A DNA stretch of 33,700 nucleotides, taken from assembly GCA_003263775.1 (NCBI GenBank), contig JYJJ01000040.1:1-33700 (forward strand), read 5' to 3'. This document shows positions 1-10,177 of the stretch, piece by piece (the stretch's first letter is position 1; each line of letters starts with the position of its first letter). The position numbers were made by a program, and so were the translations under genes. The stretch is from Vibrio maritimus. Lineage in GTDB: Bacteria; Pseudomonadota; Gammaproteobacteria; Enterobacterales; Vibrionaceae. The notes under the pieces were generated by a model. The model was not told the DNA's origin. It worked only from the letters and a program-made list of their open reading frames with translations, and made no database searches.

Positions 1-32
1 TTTGCGAGATCCGCCGACTTTACCCCTCCCAG

Positions 33-53
33 CCTCCCCTTATTAAGGGGAGG
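33..53 (+). other. Inverted repeat upstream of purD
   Basis: A perfect 8-bp inverted repeat, CCTCCCCT and AGGGGAGG around a 5-base spacer, lies about 20 bases before the purD start. No T-run follows, so it is not a standard terminator. By analogy with other gammaproteobacteria the gene to the left is probably purH, and the hairpin may be an intercistronic processing or stabilising element. That is inference. Confidence 0.45.
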
Positions 54-74
54 AGCAAAATCAAAGGATATATT

Positions 75-1360
75 ATGAACGTTCTAATTATTGGTGCTGG
101 TGGTCGTGAGCACGCTCTGGGTTGGAAAGTGGCTCAGAATCCAAATGTTGAAACTGTTTTCGTAGCGCCAGGTAACGCAGGTTCTGCGCTTGAGCCTAAG
201 CTAGAAAACGTTGCGATTGACGTTGAAGACATTCAAGGTCTGGTTGCGTTTGCAAAAGAGAAAAACATCGAGCTAACGATTGTTGGTCCTGAAGCACCGC
301 TTGTCATCGGTGTTGTTGATGCATTCCAAGAAGCGGGTCTTGCGATCTTCGGTCCAACTCAAGCTGCAGCTCAGCTTGAAGGCTCAAAAGCGTTTACCAA
401 AGACTTTTTAGCTCGTCACGCTATCCCAACTGGCGCTTACGCGAACTTCACTGAAATTGAGCCTGCTCTGGCTTACGTTCGTGAGCAAGGTGCTCCGATC
501 GTAGTTAAGGCTGACGGTCTTGCGGCTGGTAAAGGTGTAATCGTTGCGATGACACTAGAAGAAGCAGAAGACGCAATCAAAGACATGCTGGCTGGCAACG
601 CATTTGGCGATGCAGGTAGCCGTGTGGTTATCGAAGAGTTCCTAGACGGCGAAGAAGCAAGCTTCATCGTGATGGTTGATGGTGAAAACGTATTGCCAAT
701 GGCAACAAGCCAAGACCACAAACGTGTTGGTGATAAGGACACAGGTCCTAACACTGGCGGTATGGGCGCTTACTCTCCGGCTCCAGTTGTGACGCAAGAA
801 ATTCACAACCGCATCATGGAAGAAGTTATCTACCCAACGGTTCGCGGTATGGCTTCAGAGGGCAATCCATACACAGGTTTCCTATACGCGGGTCTGATGA
901 TCGACAAAGACGGCACGCCTAAAGTTATCGAATACAACTGCCGTTTCGGTGATCCAGAGACACAACCTATCATGATGCGCATGCAATCAGATATGGTTGA
1001 GCTTTGCCAAGCTGCCATCGACAAGAAGCTAGACCAAGTTGAGTCTAAGTGGGACCCACGTGCGTCTATCGGTATTGTTCTAGCTGCAGGTGGCTACCCT
1101 GCGTCTTACAACAAGGGTGATGTTATCTCTGGCCTACCAACAACAGAAGTGGAAGGCGAGAAGGTATTCCACGCTGGTACAGCTGACAAAGACGGCAATG
1201 TTGTGACTAACGGCGGTCGCGTACTATGTGCGACAGCCTAGGTAACACAGTCTCTGAAGCTCAAGCGCGCGCTTATGAGCTTACATCGAGAATCAGCTGG
1301 GACGGTATGTTCCACCGCAACGACATCGGCTATCGTGCGATTGCTCGCGAGCAAAAGTAA
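75..1360 (+). CDS. purD: Phosphoribosylamine-glycine ligase PurD (frameshifted near 3' end)
   Basis: Catalyses the ATP-dependent ligation of glycine to 5-phosphoribosylamine, the second step of de novo purine synthesis, in the cytosol. It starts MNVLIIGAGGREHALGWKVA, the typical N-terminal GxGGREHA motif. The ATP-grasp region includes VVKADGLAAGKGV near residue 143 and YNCRFGDPETQ near residue 287. The start follows AAAGGA at a good distance. As read, the frame stops at 1241 after 388 residues. The missing C-terminus (LGNTVSEAQARAYELTSRIS and on to AIAREQK) continues in the next frame to a TAA at 1358-1360. One base appears deleted at about 1237-1238. The repaired length is 428 residues, the family norm. 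Confidence 0.95.
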
Positions 1361-1381
1361 TTAAGCCAAGTTCAAAATAAC

Positions 1382-1407
1382 AAAGGGTGCCAATCGGCAC
1401 CCTTTTT
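1382..1407. terminator. Bidirectional terminator between purD and the DUF1481 gene
   Basis: A hairpin with arms AAAGGGTGCC and GGCACCCTTT and a 4-base loop is followed by Ts on both strands. It can end purD transcripts (+) and transcripts of the convergent lipoprotein gene (-). Confidence 0.85.
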
Positions 1408-1426
1408 AATTGTTCTGAGACATGTG

Positions 1427-2113
1427 TTAAATGAGCTCAGGTCTCGGAATACAGTCTTTGGCACCATCGGCCAGCATCAGTAGTTGCTCTACCCTAGCAC
1501 CAGTCAATCGTGTGCTGCCCAAGAACGCCACATAGCTTTCTACTTCAGCCAAACGAGAAACGACAAAACTTGGCAAGCTCTGCTCAAACTTAATGTTATT
1601 GAACTCTATACCGCTGCATGTTTCTAGTGTCTCGCCATCCCAGTGGCCTTGAACAAGCTCTAAGCCATCACTGTCTTGCTCTTTTACTCGTTCAACTAAC
1701 AGCGAAGCTTCACGTTGGTAATTTTCAAGCTGGGCTTTTTTCACCGGCAGCACTTTACCATTCCGACGGTACTGCTGATAAATCGCCTCACCCTCTTTGT
1801 TAAATCGTACGTGGATGCGGTAAGTCACAGCTCCCGTTTCCAAGTCATTTTGTACACCTTCGCGCACAAACTCTCTCAGCGTGTCACCACTCCAGCGATA
1901 GTTGGATTGATACCAACCGTAGTCATTCATGTTGACGTAATCAGCAGCGCTATGAGGACGAGTGAGTTTTTCGGTATACCAATAAAAGCTGGTTGCATCA
2001 CCCAGTGTCTGACCACCGGTGTAGTCTGAAAATTGATTGATACTCGGAGAAGGCGAAGACGAACAGCCAAGCAAGCAAGCTGCGAGAAGCGAAACCAACA
2101 GTATTCTTTTCAT
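1427..2113 (-). CDS. DUF1481 family lipoprotein (YjaH-like)
   Basis: Predicted lipoprotein of 228 residues with a signal peptide (MKRILLVSLLAACLLGC) and a lipobox LLGC. The acylated cysteine would be residue 17. The mature part begins with a serine-rich linker and has no membrane segment, so it is probably anchored in the outer membrane facing the periplasm. I assign it to the DUF1481/YjaH family from overall resemblance and from its position directly downstream of hupA, as yjaH is in Escherichia coli. The family has no established function. The gap to hupA is about 213 bases, so it may have its own promoter. Confidence 0.75.
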   Translation of the reverse strand: MKRILLVSLLAACLLGCSSSPSPSINQFSDYTGGQTLGDATSFYWYTEKLTRPHSAADYVNMNDYGWYQSNYRWSGDTLREFVREGVQNDLETGAVTYRIHVRFNKEGEAIYQQYRRNGKVLPVKKAQLENYQREASLLVERVKEQDSDGLELVQGHWDGETLETCSGIEFNNIKFEQSLPSFVVSRLAEVESYVAFLGSTRLTGARVEQLLMLADGAKDCIPRPELI

Positions 2114-2294
2114 AGTTGCGAGGCACCTCTATTGAACGCGCGATAAACGAATTACACCGAGTGACACAGTTAAGACAGCAAATGGTGCGTCGCGTTCAGT
2201 TAAATGAAGCTTAAAGTGAGGAGACAGATAGGTAATCGCGCTGATTCAAAACACGCTTAACAATCGATCCTGGGGAAGAATGAGATGGAGAGAA

Positions 2295-2320
2295 CAGCAC
2301 CGATGAAGCCATCGGTGCTG
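2295..2320 (-). terminator. Possible hupA terminator
   Basis: A perfect inverted repeat (CAGCACCGATG and CATCGGTGCTG, 4-base loop) begins 7 bases past the hupA stop on the minus strand. The tail after it (TTCTCTCC) is only moderately T-rich, so termination may be weak and allow read-through into the lipoprotein gene. Confidence 0.6.
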
Positions 2321-2326
2321 TAAAAA

Positions 2327-2599
2327 TTATTTCACTGCGTCTTTCAGTGCTTTACCAGCAACGAATGCTGGAACGTTAGCAGCAGCGATTTGGATCTCTT
2401 CACCAGTCTTTGGATTACGACCAGTGCGAGCTGCACGGTGGTTTACTTTGAACGTACCAAAACCAATTAGTTGAACTTGGTCACCTTCAGTTAGCGCTTC
2501 AGATACGCCTGAAAGCGTCGCTTCTAGCGCTGCTTTAGCTTGTGCTTTTGATAGGTCAGCTTTTTCAGCGATAAAATCGATTAATTGGGTCTTGTTCAT
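2327..2599 (-). CDS. hupA: DNA-binding protein HU-alpha
   Basis: Small histone-like nucleoid protein of 90 residues that bends and compacts DNA as a homo- or heterodimer. It starts [20 protein letters not shown], and the DNA-binding arm includes [20 protein letters not shown] near residues 46-65, the HU/IHF signature. It ends in [11 protein letters not shown]. An in-frame ATG 18 bases upstream would add MKKGNL. I chose the internal start because it matches the family N-terminus and follows an AGGGAAACC-type ribosome site. Placement beside purD and the DUF1481 gene matches the hupA locus of related bacteria. Confidence 0.97.
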   Translation of the reverse strand: MNKTQLIDFIAEKADLSKAQAKAALEATLSGVSEALTEGDQVQLIGFGTFKVNHRAARTGRNPKTGEEIQIAAANVPAFVAGKALKDAVK

Positions 2600-2617
2600 T
2601 AGGTTTCCCTTCTTCAT

Positions 2618-2918
2618 GTTATCGAGTTAAAGCCCACTCTAAATCAAAAAGCCCCCATCTGGCAAAGGTTTGTAGCGCTTCTTTATCGCTTATGACGTAG
2701 ATTTAACCGTTTTATGAGCAATAACTCACAATTTGTTACCCAAAGATTGAGTTTGAAACCTTGTAATTTATTGCATAAAGTCCCATAAATGCACTGCGAC
2801 TCAACTGATAAGCCTGATAAATCGGTCTGTCGCTACTGTTTTTAAGCACTCACCAACAATGCACAGGCTCATTTTTGCAGCAAAGTTAGGTTGATGTGTG
2901 CACTTACCTAGGAAATGA
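2618..2918. other. Intergenic region between divergent hupA and the CNNM gene
   Basis: About 300 bases with no convincing gene. It must hold the hupA promoter (-) and the CNNM-gene promoter (+). I could not single out a confident -35/-10 pair on either strand. The section from about 2640 to 2780 is AT-rich. Confidence 0.6.
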
Positions 2919-4077
2919 ATGTTTCTCTTAACGGTTTATATTACTGTCGCTATTGGTGTCTCTTTTATCTGTTCGGTATTAGAGGCAGTACTTTTAAGTA
3001 TTACCCCAAGCTATCTTGCTCAGCTAAGACAAAAGGGTCACCCTGCGGCAGAAAAGCTAACCAAGCTCAAAGCAGAGCTAGATAGACCTCTAGCGTCTAT
3101 TTTGACCCTAAACACCATCGCTCACACTATTGGTGCAGCGAGTGCCGGTGCGCAAGCGGCGAAAGTGTTCGGTAGCCAATGGCTAGGCGTTTTCTCAGCA
3201 GTACTGACGCTGGGTATTCTGGTGTTGTCAGAAATCGTACCGAAAACCATTGGTGCGACCTACTGGCGTCAACTCGCTCCGGTTTCAGCCACTATCCTAC
3301 GCTGGATGGTGTGGGCACTGACTCCATTTGTTTGGTTCTCAGAGCAAATCACTAAAACGCCTAGCGCGCGGCCATGAAACGCCGAAAATGCGTGATGAGC
3401 TATCAGCAATGGCAATGCTAGCTAAAGAAAGCGGCGAGTTCGCGGAAGGCGAATCGAACATCTTGAATAACATTTTGAACATTCAAGACATCCCAGTGAC
3501 GCAAGTAATGACACCTCGTCCAGTGGTGTTCCGTGTACCGGCTGAGATGACCATCAATGAGTTTTTGACTGAGCATAAAGAGACGCCGTTCTCACGCCCA
3601 TTGGTGTATAGCCAGCAGAAAGACAACATTCTGGGCTTTGTACACCGTTTGGAGCTGTTTAAGCTTCAGCAACAAGGCAGCGGCGAGAAGCAACTGGGTT
3701 CGGTGATGCGCCCAATCCAGGTATTGTTTAACACCATCATGTTGCCGAAAGCGTTTGAACAGATGATGGCAGCACGCCTGCAAATTGCGATGATTGTCGA
3801 CGAATACGGCACCATCCAAGGCATCATCACTCTGGAAGACATCTTCGAGCACTTGTTGGGGCAAGAGATTGTCGATGAGGCGGACAAAACCACCGACATG
3901 CAAGAGTTGGCTTATCAGCGCTGGGAAAACTGGAAAGAAAAGCACAGCATCGTTGATAACACAGACGATGATGACGAAGAAGCACCAGTTGAGAAGTCTG
4001 AGCCTCAAGCGGAGACGCCACAAGACGCTGAAGAGACGAAAGACGAATCCAATTCTCAGGATAAGAAAGAGTCTTAA
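2919..4077 (+). CDS. CNNM/CBS-domain membrane protein (frameshifted)
   Basis: Integral membrane protein with an N-terminal CNNM (DUF21) transmembrane domain, with hydrophobic helices at about residues 1-25, 60-80, 90-110 and 125-145. A cytoplasmic CBS pair follows, containing VMTPRPVVFRVP and MIVDEYGTIQGIITLEDIFE. The family includes CorC- and HlyC-type proteins linked to Mg2+ or Co2+ transport, but the substrate here is unknown. The tail is strongly acidic and Glu/Asp/Lys-rich (DDDDEEAP onward). The frame breaks at an AAAA run at 3354-3357, where one A appears extra. Removing it joins WFSEQITK to RLARGHETPK and gives 385 residues, normal for the family. The start follows an AGGA motif. Confidence 0.85.
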
Positions 4078-4122
4078 GCGCTCAATCTCAGAAAGCTCTG
4101 AATCTCTACAAGCACTCAAAAT

Positions 4123-4153
4123 AAAATGGCCGCGAAGTTCGCGGCCATTTTTT
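4123..4153. terminator. Bidirectional terminator between convergent genes
   Basis: A nearly perfect palindrome, AAAATGGCCGCGAA against TTCGCGGCCATTTT, has T-runs on both sides. It can serve the CNNM gene (+) and the retropepsin-like gene (-). Confidence 0.9.
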
Positions 4154-4170
4154 TATCCAGTAGGCTGTCG

Positions 4171-6059
4171 TTAGTGACTGCCTATCTCGTTACCCAGTAG
4201 GAAGTTCTCATCACTACTAACCACAACGCCATACTTAAGGAAGTTTTTACCGAGAATCATGCTGTAGTGGAAGCGAGAGCGGTCTTGCAGGTTCACACGT
4301 ACTGTTTTCTCAACATCGCCAAGCTTCACGCGCATGTTCACAACAGGGCGAACATTCGCCTCTTCTCCAGCCTTAGCACGAATGCGCATCACATCCACCA
4401 CTTCACGGGTAAACTCTTGTTTCATGCCCATGTCGTTGCTGTAGGTGAAGGTCACCATCTTCTTACCGTCTTTTTCAAACTGCTTGATGTTGGTCGCGTT
4501 CATTGAGCTTACATCAGCACCCGTATCCAGTTTCACTGGGAAAGAGAGCCCTTCCACCGTGGCATTTTCAATATGACCTGCCGTAAACACAGGGTAGGCA
4601 TCGAGTAGGTTCTCACTGCGAGTGTTCACCAGTACGCCGGCCTTCGTGGCTTTCTTACCGATAATAAAGTATGGCTTATCGCCTTCATCGCTATCGAGGG
4701 CTTCAAGTGCAAACTCTACCGTCACGGTGCGATCACCAACGATGAACTCACCATCGACACTGGCCTTACCGTATCGCCCACTTTGATGCGGCGTAAAATG
4801 GTTTTGCGGATCTTCTCTTCATTGCCTAAGTCACTCGACAAGTAGTACTCCACTTTGTCGCGCCCCTTAGCTTCAATGATTTCAAAACTGCTGACTTTCA
4901 GAAGTGGCGTGCTCACCGCAAACGACGGTTCGGCATCAAGCTGAACACCATCGAGGATCAAGCTTTCCGTTGGTGAGACCACCAGCGGCTTGTCTTTCAT
5001 ACGAGCGGCAAAGCTCTGCTTTTTCTTCTCAAGCTTTCCTTTAGCGCCGGTATCGACGATAAAGTTTTTGTTAAGCGTATTCAGACCTAGACGAAGCTGA
5101 GTGCTCTGCTTCGAGCGATCCTTTAGGTAAACCTGAATCGTACCCTCAAAGTCTTTACCACCTTTAAATGGTAAAAAGATCATTGGGTACTCATTGCCAG
5201 ACACCGAAAGCATTTTCACTAACGGATACGTCACGCGTTTTTGTGCGCCTTCCTTGCCGACCAAATCGAAACTCACTGAATTGGCTTTTTTGTCTACTTC
5301 AATATTTTGCGCATTGAGAATGCTGTAGTTGTTCGACAAAGAGATGCTGACGTCTACCGGTACATCTGCCACCGAGCCAGATTCACGGCGACCAATCACT
5401 TGGGCATCTTTCTGCTCTTGAAGATAATCATACCCCGCCATGACCCATGCGTTGTTGGCTAGGAACGTCTTACCGATCAAGATTGGGGCGCTAAAGCCGC
5501 TTCGATCGGTAAGGTTCACTTCCGTATCTACAGTTTTGCCCGCAATGGTCATAGGCAGAGTGATTACCGGACGGTAGATAGGCGTCGAGCTAGTACGGCT
5601 TCGAATCACACTGGTGCGCGTCAATGGGCGCTCCATTTCAATCTTTTCACCGGTGTAAGGGTGGCGCAAAGTGAAGCTAACGACACCCTGGAAGTTGCGC
5701 TCGTCGTTATCGAATTCTTCCAGCCACCAGTCACTCGCTGAACCACCGTACTCATCGACGATGGTTTGCATCAGCTTCTCATCACTGAGGCCTTGGTATT
5801 TAGGGTTGTTACTGATGACCTTAATGTCTTCAGCGTGCATGGAGGTAGTATCAGCGCCCGTATCGATTTTGCCGACAAATGGTATGCCTTCGAGCGCTTC
5901 AATATCTTGGTAGTAAACACTTTCAACGCGTCCAAGAACAATCTTATCCTCAATAGAGAGAACCGGTGCTTGGGTAGTAGAAAGATCTGGTGCAGCCATA
6001 GCCCACCCGCTTGTCATTGTGGCAAGAATTAACGCCAACTTAGTTGCTGTAGTTTTCAT
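4171..6059 (-). CDS. Periplasmic multi-domain retropepsin-like protein (PF05618 type; frameshifted)
   Basis: Predicted exported protein with a signal peptide (MKTTATKLALILATMTSGWA, cleavage after AMA). Three related domains are visible. Domain 1 has IDTGADTTS at about residues 65-73 and ends VNLTDRSGFSAPILIGKTFL. The middle domain keeps the end pattern (VYLKDRS...LGLNTLNKNFI), but its active-site segment reads SILNAQNIEV instead of DTGAD. Domain 3 has LDTGADVSS and ends VNLQDRSRFHYSMILGKNFL. DTGAD plus the later ILGK region is the signature of the family annotated 'ATP-dependent zinc protease', now regarded as retropepsin-like aspartic peptidases. The frame breaks at about 4767, where one base is missing, between domains 2 and 3. 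Repaired length is about 629 residues. An in-frame start 18 bases upstream (MNGCIK) is less likely because it precedes the signal peptide. Confidence 0.75.
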
Positions 6060-6359
6060 TTTAATACATCCATTCATCGACTGGCTCTAAATACGCATGA
6101 GTTCCTAAGACAACGGTCGACTCACTTCGTTTACCGACTCCTTTAAACTTTACAGAAAATCAACGGAATATCCACGCGATTATCAATAAATTAGCAATTC
6201 CTCGTTTGGTTTCACCTTTCCTTATAGCAAAAACGTAAATCAAAAACGTGGCGCAGAAAAATGACCAAGGAATTGCAAATCACTGCTGATGCCCTTATAT
6301 CCTATGGATATCTAGGAGTGCCCGCGCACTCCCCACACAACAAAAAAGAGAATACACGG

Positions 6360-8681
6360 ATGAGCCAAGCTATCTGTCAACTGATTGCTAAAGAGCTGAA
6401 CGTCAGTCACAAGCAAGTTGAAGCCGCCGTTACCCTTATTGATGACGGTAACACAGTTCCATTTATCGCTCGCTATCGAAAAGAGGTCACTGGGGGTCTG
6501 GATGATACTCAACTTCGTACCTTAGACTCGCGTTTAAGCTATCTGCGTGAATTGGACGACCGACGTCAGACGATTCTGAAATCCATCGACGATCAGGGCA
6601 AACTTACAGCAGAGCTGCGCAGTGAAATTGAAAATGCGGACAACAAAACTCGTCTTGAAGATCTGTACCTACCTTACAAACCAAAACGTCGCACCAAAGG
6701 TCAAATTGCTATTGAGGCCGGCCTTGAGCCTCTAGCAGACTTGTTGTGGACAGACCCAAGCAATGAACCTGAAAGTGCTGCGTCGAGTTACATCGACAAT
6801 GAAAAAGGCATTGCCGATAGCAAAGCCGCTTTGGATGGCGCACGTGCCATCATTATGGAACGCATCGCAGAAGATGCCGACCTACTCGAAAAAGTGCGCC
6901 AATATCTAAATCGCCACGCGGAACTGCGCTCACGCGTTGTGACAGGTAAAGAGCAAGAAGGTGAAAAGTTCAAAGACTACTTTGAACACGATGAGGCGAT
7001 GAGCAAAGTGCCGTCTCACCGCGCACTGGCGATGCTTCGTGGCCGCAATGAAGGCTTCTTGCAGCTATCGGTTAACGCCGACCCAGCCAACGATGAAAAC
7101 GCTCGTGAGTCCTACTGCGAAACCCTAATCGCTGAACACTATGGCATTCATCTTAGCCAAGCGCCTGCAGATGCATGGCGCAAACAAGTGATTAGCTGGG
7201 CATGGCGCATTAAAGTCTCCATGCACATGGAAACAGAACTGATGGGTGCACTCAAAGAACGCTCTGAAGTCGACGCGATTACCGTCTTTGCAACTAACTT
7301 GAAAGATCTGTTGATGGCCGCACCCGCTGGTCCAAAAGCTACACTTGGCCTCGACCCTGGTTTGCGCACCGGTTGTAAGGTCGCCGTTGTTGATGCTACT
7401 GGTAAAGTGCTCGCGACTGACACCATTTACCCACATGCTCCGCAAAAACAGGTCGACAAAGCCGCTCATGTAGTGGATAAGCTCGTTCGCCAATTTAACG
7501 TCGACTTGATTGCCATCGGTAATGGCACAGCATCGCGAGAGACGGATAGCTTCGCAGCTGATGTCATCAAGCGCGGCAACTTAAAAGTGCAGAAGATCAT
7601 CGTCAGTGAAGCAGGCGCATCTGTATATTCAGCATCTGAGCTTGCAGCAAAAGAGTTCCCAAATATGGACGTATCCCTACGTGGTGCGGTTTCTATTGCG
7701 AGACGTTTGCAAGACCCACTAGCGGAGCTGGTGAAGATCGACCCTAAATCCATCGGTGTGGGTCAGTATCAGCATGATGTTAGCCAGACCATGCTAGCTA
7801 AACGTCTGGATGCGGTTGTGGAAGACTGTGTAAACGCCGTCGGCGTTGATGTAAACACCGCTTCTGCTGCGCTACTAACTCGTGTAGCGGGTTTGTCTTC
7901 CACGCTGGCACAAAACATTGTCGACTACCGTGATGAAAACGGTCGCTTCGAAGCTCGTACCACACTGAAAAAAGTGGCACGACTTGGCCCTAAGGCGTTT
8001 GAGCAGTGTGCTGGCTTCCTTCGCATCATGGATGGTAAAAACCCACTCGATGCATCCGCTGTTCACCCAGAAGCTTACCCTGTGGTCAAAACCATTGCGG
8101 AAAAAACCGGTCGCGCAATGAAATCCATCATCGGTGACAGTAGCTTTCTTCGCACCGTCAATGCAGTTGATTACACGGATGAGACTTTCGGTCTACCAAC
8201 GGTCACCGACATCATCCGAGAGCTGGATAAGCCAGGTCGAGATCCTCGCCCCGAGTTTAAAACCGCCACCTTTGCTGAAGGCGTCAACACCATCAACGAT
8301 CTTGAGCCAGGCATGGTTCTCGAAGGTGTTGTTTCGAATGTGGCTAACTTCGGTGCGTTTGTGGACATCGGTGTCCACCAAGATGGTTTGGTGCACATCT
8401 CTGCGCTAACGGACAAGTTTGTCGCTGATCCGCGTGAAGTGGTGAAAGCCGGTGATATCGTTAAAGTGAAAGTCATGGAAGTAGATGCAGGCCGTAAGCG
8501 TATTGGTTTATCAATGCGCCTCAACGATGAACCAGGTGCGGATAATCGCCCTGCTCGTTCAAGCAAACCGGCTCGAGATAATCAGCGTGGCGCTCAGCGT
8601 CAACGTTCGAATCGCCAAGAGACGGGCAACAGTGCGATGGGCGGTGCCTTCGCTGCTGCTTTCGCTAAAGCGAAAAAATAA
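6360..8681 (+). CDS. tex: Tex family S1 RNA-binding protein
   Basis: Cytoplasmic nucleic-acid-binding protein related to the transcription accessory factor Tex and eukaryotic Spt6. It has 773 residues, the usual length. Domains in order are the N-terminal helical Tex region ([19 protein letters not shown] onward), the RNase H-like YqgF core around [20 protein letters not shown] near residue 325, and the helix-hairpin-helix region containing [20 protein letters not shown] near residue 500. A C-terminal S1 domain runs from [20 protein letters not shown] to RIGLSMRL, and the protein ends in a basic Arg/Gln-rich tail. The open frame extends upstream to 6261, but that part does not resemble the family. 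The ATG at 6360 follows AAAAGAG. No neighbouring gene looks co-transcribed. Confidence 0.96.
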   Translation: MSQAICQLIAKELNVSHKQVEAAVTLIDDGNTVPFIARYRKEVTGGLDDTQLRTLDSRLSYLRELDDRRQTILKSIDDQGKLTAELRSEIENADNKTRLEDLYLPYKPKRRTKGQIAIEAGLEPLADLLWTDPSNEPESAASSYIDNEKGIADSKAALDGARAIIMERIAEDADLLEKVRQYLNRHAELRSRVVTGKEQEGEKFKDYFEHDEAMSKVPSHRALAMLRGRNEGFLQLSVNADPANDENARESYCETLIAEHYGIHLSQAPADAWRKQVISWAWRIKVSMHMETELMGALKERSEVDAITVFATNLKDLLMAAPAGPKATLGLDPGLRTGCKVAVVDATGKVLATDTIYPHAPQKQVDKAAHVVDKLVRQFNVDLIAIGNGTASRETDSFAADVIKRGNLKVQKIIVSEAGASVYSASELAAKEFPNMDVSLRGAVSIARRLQDPLAELVKIDPKSIGVGQYQHDVSQTMLAKRLDAVVEDCVNAVGVDVNTASAALLTRVAGLSSTLAQNIVDYRDENGRFEARTTLKKVARLGPKAFEQCAGFLRIMDGKNPLDASAVHPEAYPVVKTIAEKTGRAMKSIIGDSSFLRTVNAVDYTDETFGLPTVTDIIRELDKPGRDPRPEFKTATFAEGVNTINDLEPGMVLEGVVSNVANFGAFVDIGVHQDGLVHISALTDKFVADPREVVKAGDIVKVKVMEVDAGRKRIGLSMRLNDEPGADNRPARSSKPARDNQRGAQRQRSNRQETGNSAMGGAFAAAFAKAKK

Positions 8682-8691
8682 CCAGTCCCAA

Positions 8692-8728
8692 AAAGCAAAA
8701 AGAGCACCTTGAGTGCTCTTTTTGCTTT
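8692..8728. terminator. tex terminator
   Basis: A 16-bp inverted repeat, AAAGCAAAAAGAGCAC against GTGCTCTTTTTGCTTT, starts 10 bases past the tex stop. It is A-rich on one side and T-rich on the other, so it can act in both directions and may also end the minus-strand gene that stops at 8742. Confidence 0.88.
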
Positions 8729-8741
8729 CCAATAGTAATCA

Positions 8742-9190
8742 TTATCCAACCGCAATAATGTCCGAGGGCGTATTCGGTGCCACCGAGTGTCCATAGTGAT
8801 AGCGAATCACCGTGCGTCGCTTAGCCATTTTTCCTGCCATCAACGCCTCTTGAAGCACTTTGGCAGGCAGGCGAAAACGCATCGCATATCCCTTTCCTTG
8901 AGACTGGCTGTAACTGCTCAATGACAACAAATAAAACAGGCGCTCAATTGGTCTTCACGTTCAGGAGACACTTCTTCAGCATCATAGTCTGGATGCTCAG
9001 CAGGATCCCATGCCGAACGTTTACGGCGTTTTTCTTCCTCATTAATTCGGCGCTCAGCATTCGTCCTTGCCAGCTCAACCGTAGGCACGATAGGTTCACG
9101 TACTTTGTTATCACGCGCCGCCTGCTCGGTCTGGGGATTGACCGATGGAGCAATAACTGGGGCACTGACACTGTTGGGCGACACTATCAT
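8742..9190 (-). CDS. Conserved-looking protein of unknown function (frameshifted)
   Basis: I do not recognise this family. The N-terminal half is hydrophilic and highly charged (RTNAERRINEEEKRRKRSAW near residue 43, then acidic DYDAEEVSPERED). The C-terminal half contains MRFRLPAKVLQEALMAGKMA and RRTVIRYHYGHSVAPN. No signal peptide or membrane helix is visible. Two open frames meet at about 8945, where restoring one G gives EREDQLERLFYLLSLSSYSQ and a single 149-residue protein. The smooth join and codon usage like the neighbours support a real gene. It lies downstream of bioH on the same strand with a 134-base gap, so the two may be co-transcribed. Confidence 0.65.
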
Positions 9191-9324
9191 AGGTCACGCT
9201 CCTCTGCTGTGAGTGATTTTCGCCAAACCTCAACAACTAACCTAGACCGACGAGCAATCTATCTATTAGATTATCGGAAAAACAGTGCCAACCTTTACCT
9301 ATTTGTGCAAAAAAACCGCAAAAA

Positions 9325-10095
9325 TTAGCGACCTAACTCACGAACCCGTGCGATAAACTCAGCCGTTTCAGTAATAAAGGGAGCATGGGAGGAAGCGGCA
9401 AACACATGACTTTGATGGGCGCCCATCTGCTTATCTAATAAACTGGCGACGCGCACCGGCACCAAACCGTCTAAGCGCCCATACCAGCGATGCACAGGCA
9501 TAGTCAGCGCAGCAAGCTCACTACGATAGTCGAGCTTATCCAGCCACTGTAAACCGAGCATCAATGCGTTAGGGCAAGGCATAGGTCTAGAAAGCACCGC
9601 TTGTTTGAGCAGCTTAATATCTTGGCGTGCACTTGGGCTGCCCATGGCTTGCAGCGCCATAAAACGCTCAATCGTCACCGTAAAATTGTCACTCAGTTGA
9701 ATCATAAACGCCGCGAGTACATCTTGTTTAATCCCGCGCCAGCCTTCTCCTTGAGAAAACTTTGGTGAGCTCGCTAGGGTCACTAACTGGCTGACACGCG
9801 CCGGATACTCGTGGGCAATGTGAGTCGCAATTAACCCACCGAGTGACCAACCAAGCCAAATAGCACGCTCTGGCGCTTCTGCTAGCAAGGCATCCACCAG
9901 CTGTGTCAAAGAATCATAGCCAATCTGGTGGCTGTAGCCATAACCAGGCAAGTCAACCGTATGCACAGTAAAGTGCTCAGCCAGTTCACTAACGCACGCA
10001 GACCATACCGCGCCGTTCATGCCCCAACCGTGCACTAGCACCAAATCAGGTCCTTGCCCTTCCACCTGCCAATGTACTTTTGCCGAACTGCTCAC
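9325..10095 (-). CDS. bioH: Pimeloyl-ACP methyl ester carboxylesterase BioH
   Basis: Alpha/beta hydrolase that removes the methyl group from pimeloyl-ACP methyl ester, releasing pimeloyl-ACP for biotin synthesis in the cytosol. It has 256 residues. The oxyanion region VLVHGWGMNGAVW is near residue 19, the nucleophile Ser84 sits in GWSLGG, the acid Asp209 is in YGRLDGLVP, and the base His237 is in SSHAPF. All three catalytic residues are at the family's spacing. It is divergent from comF with an 82-base gap. The bioH-comF-nfuA arrangement matches E. coli bioH-gntX-nfuA, which strengthens the assignment. Confidence 0.96.
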   Translation of the reverse strand: MSSSAKVHWQVEGQGPDLVLVHGWGMNGAVWSACVSELAEHFTVHTVDLPGYGYSHQIGYDSLTQLVDALLAEAPERAIWLGWSLGGLIATHIAHEYPARVSQLVTLASSPKFSQGEGWRGIKQDVLAAFMIQLSDNFTVTIERFMALQAMGSPSARQDIKLLKQAVLSRPMPCPNALMLGLQWLDKLDYRSELAALTMPVHRWYGRLDGLVPVRVASLLDKQMGAHQSHVFAASSHAPFITETAEFIARVRELGR

Positions 10096-10177
10096 ACGCT
10101 CTCCTACTGATTTGGTTCTTTTTCTGCTTCGAATTGTCCCATGCTAATAGGATTCCTTTACACGTCAACTCAGACCA

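Noticed and set aside
3592..4119. Open frame of 175 codons on the minus strand
   Set aside because: It lies antisense within the CNNM/CBS gene. Its composition is odd and it has no family resemblance.
8171..8566. Open frame of 131 codons on the minus strand
   Set aside because: It is antisense to the S1 end of tex, a shadow of a well-supported gene.
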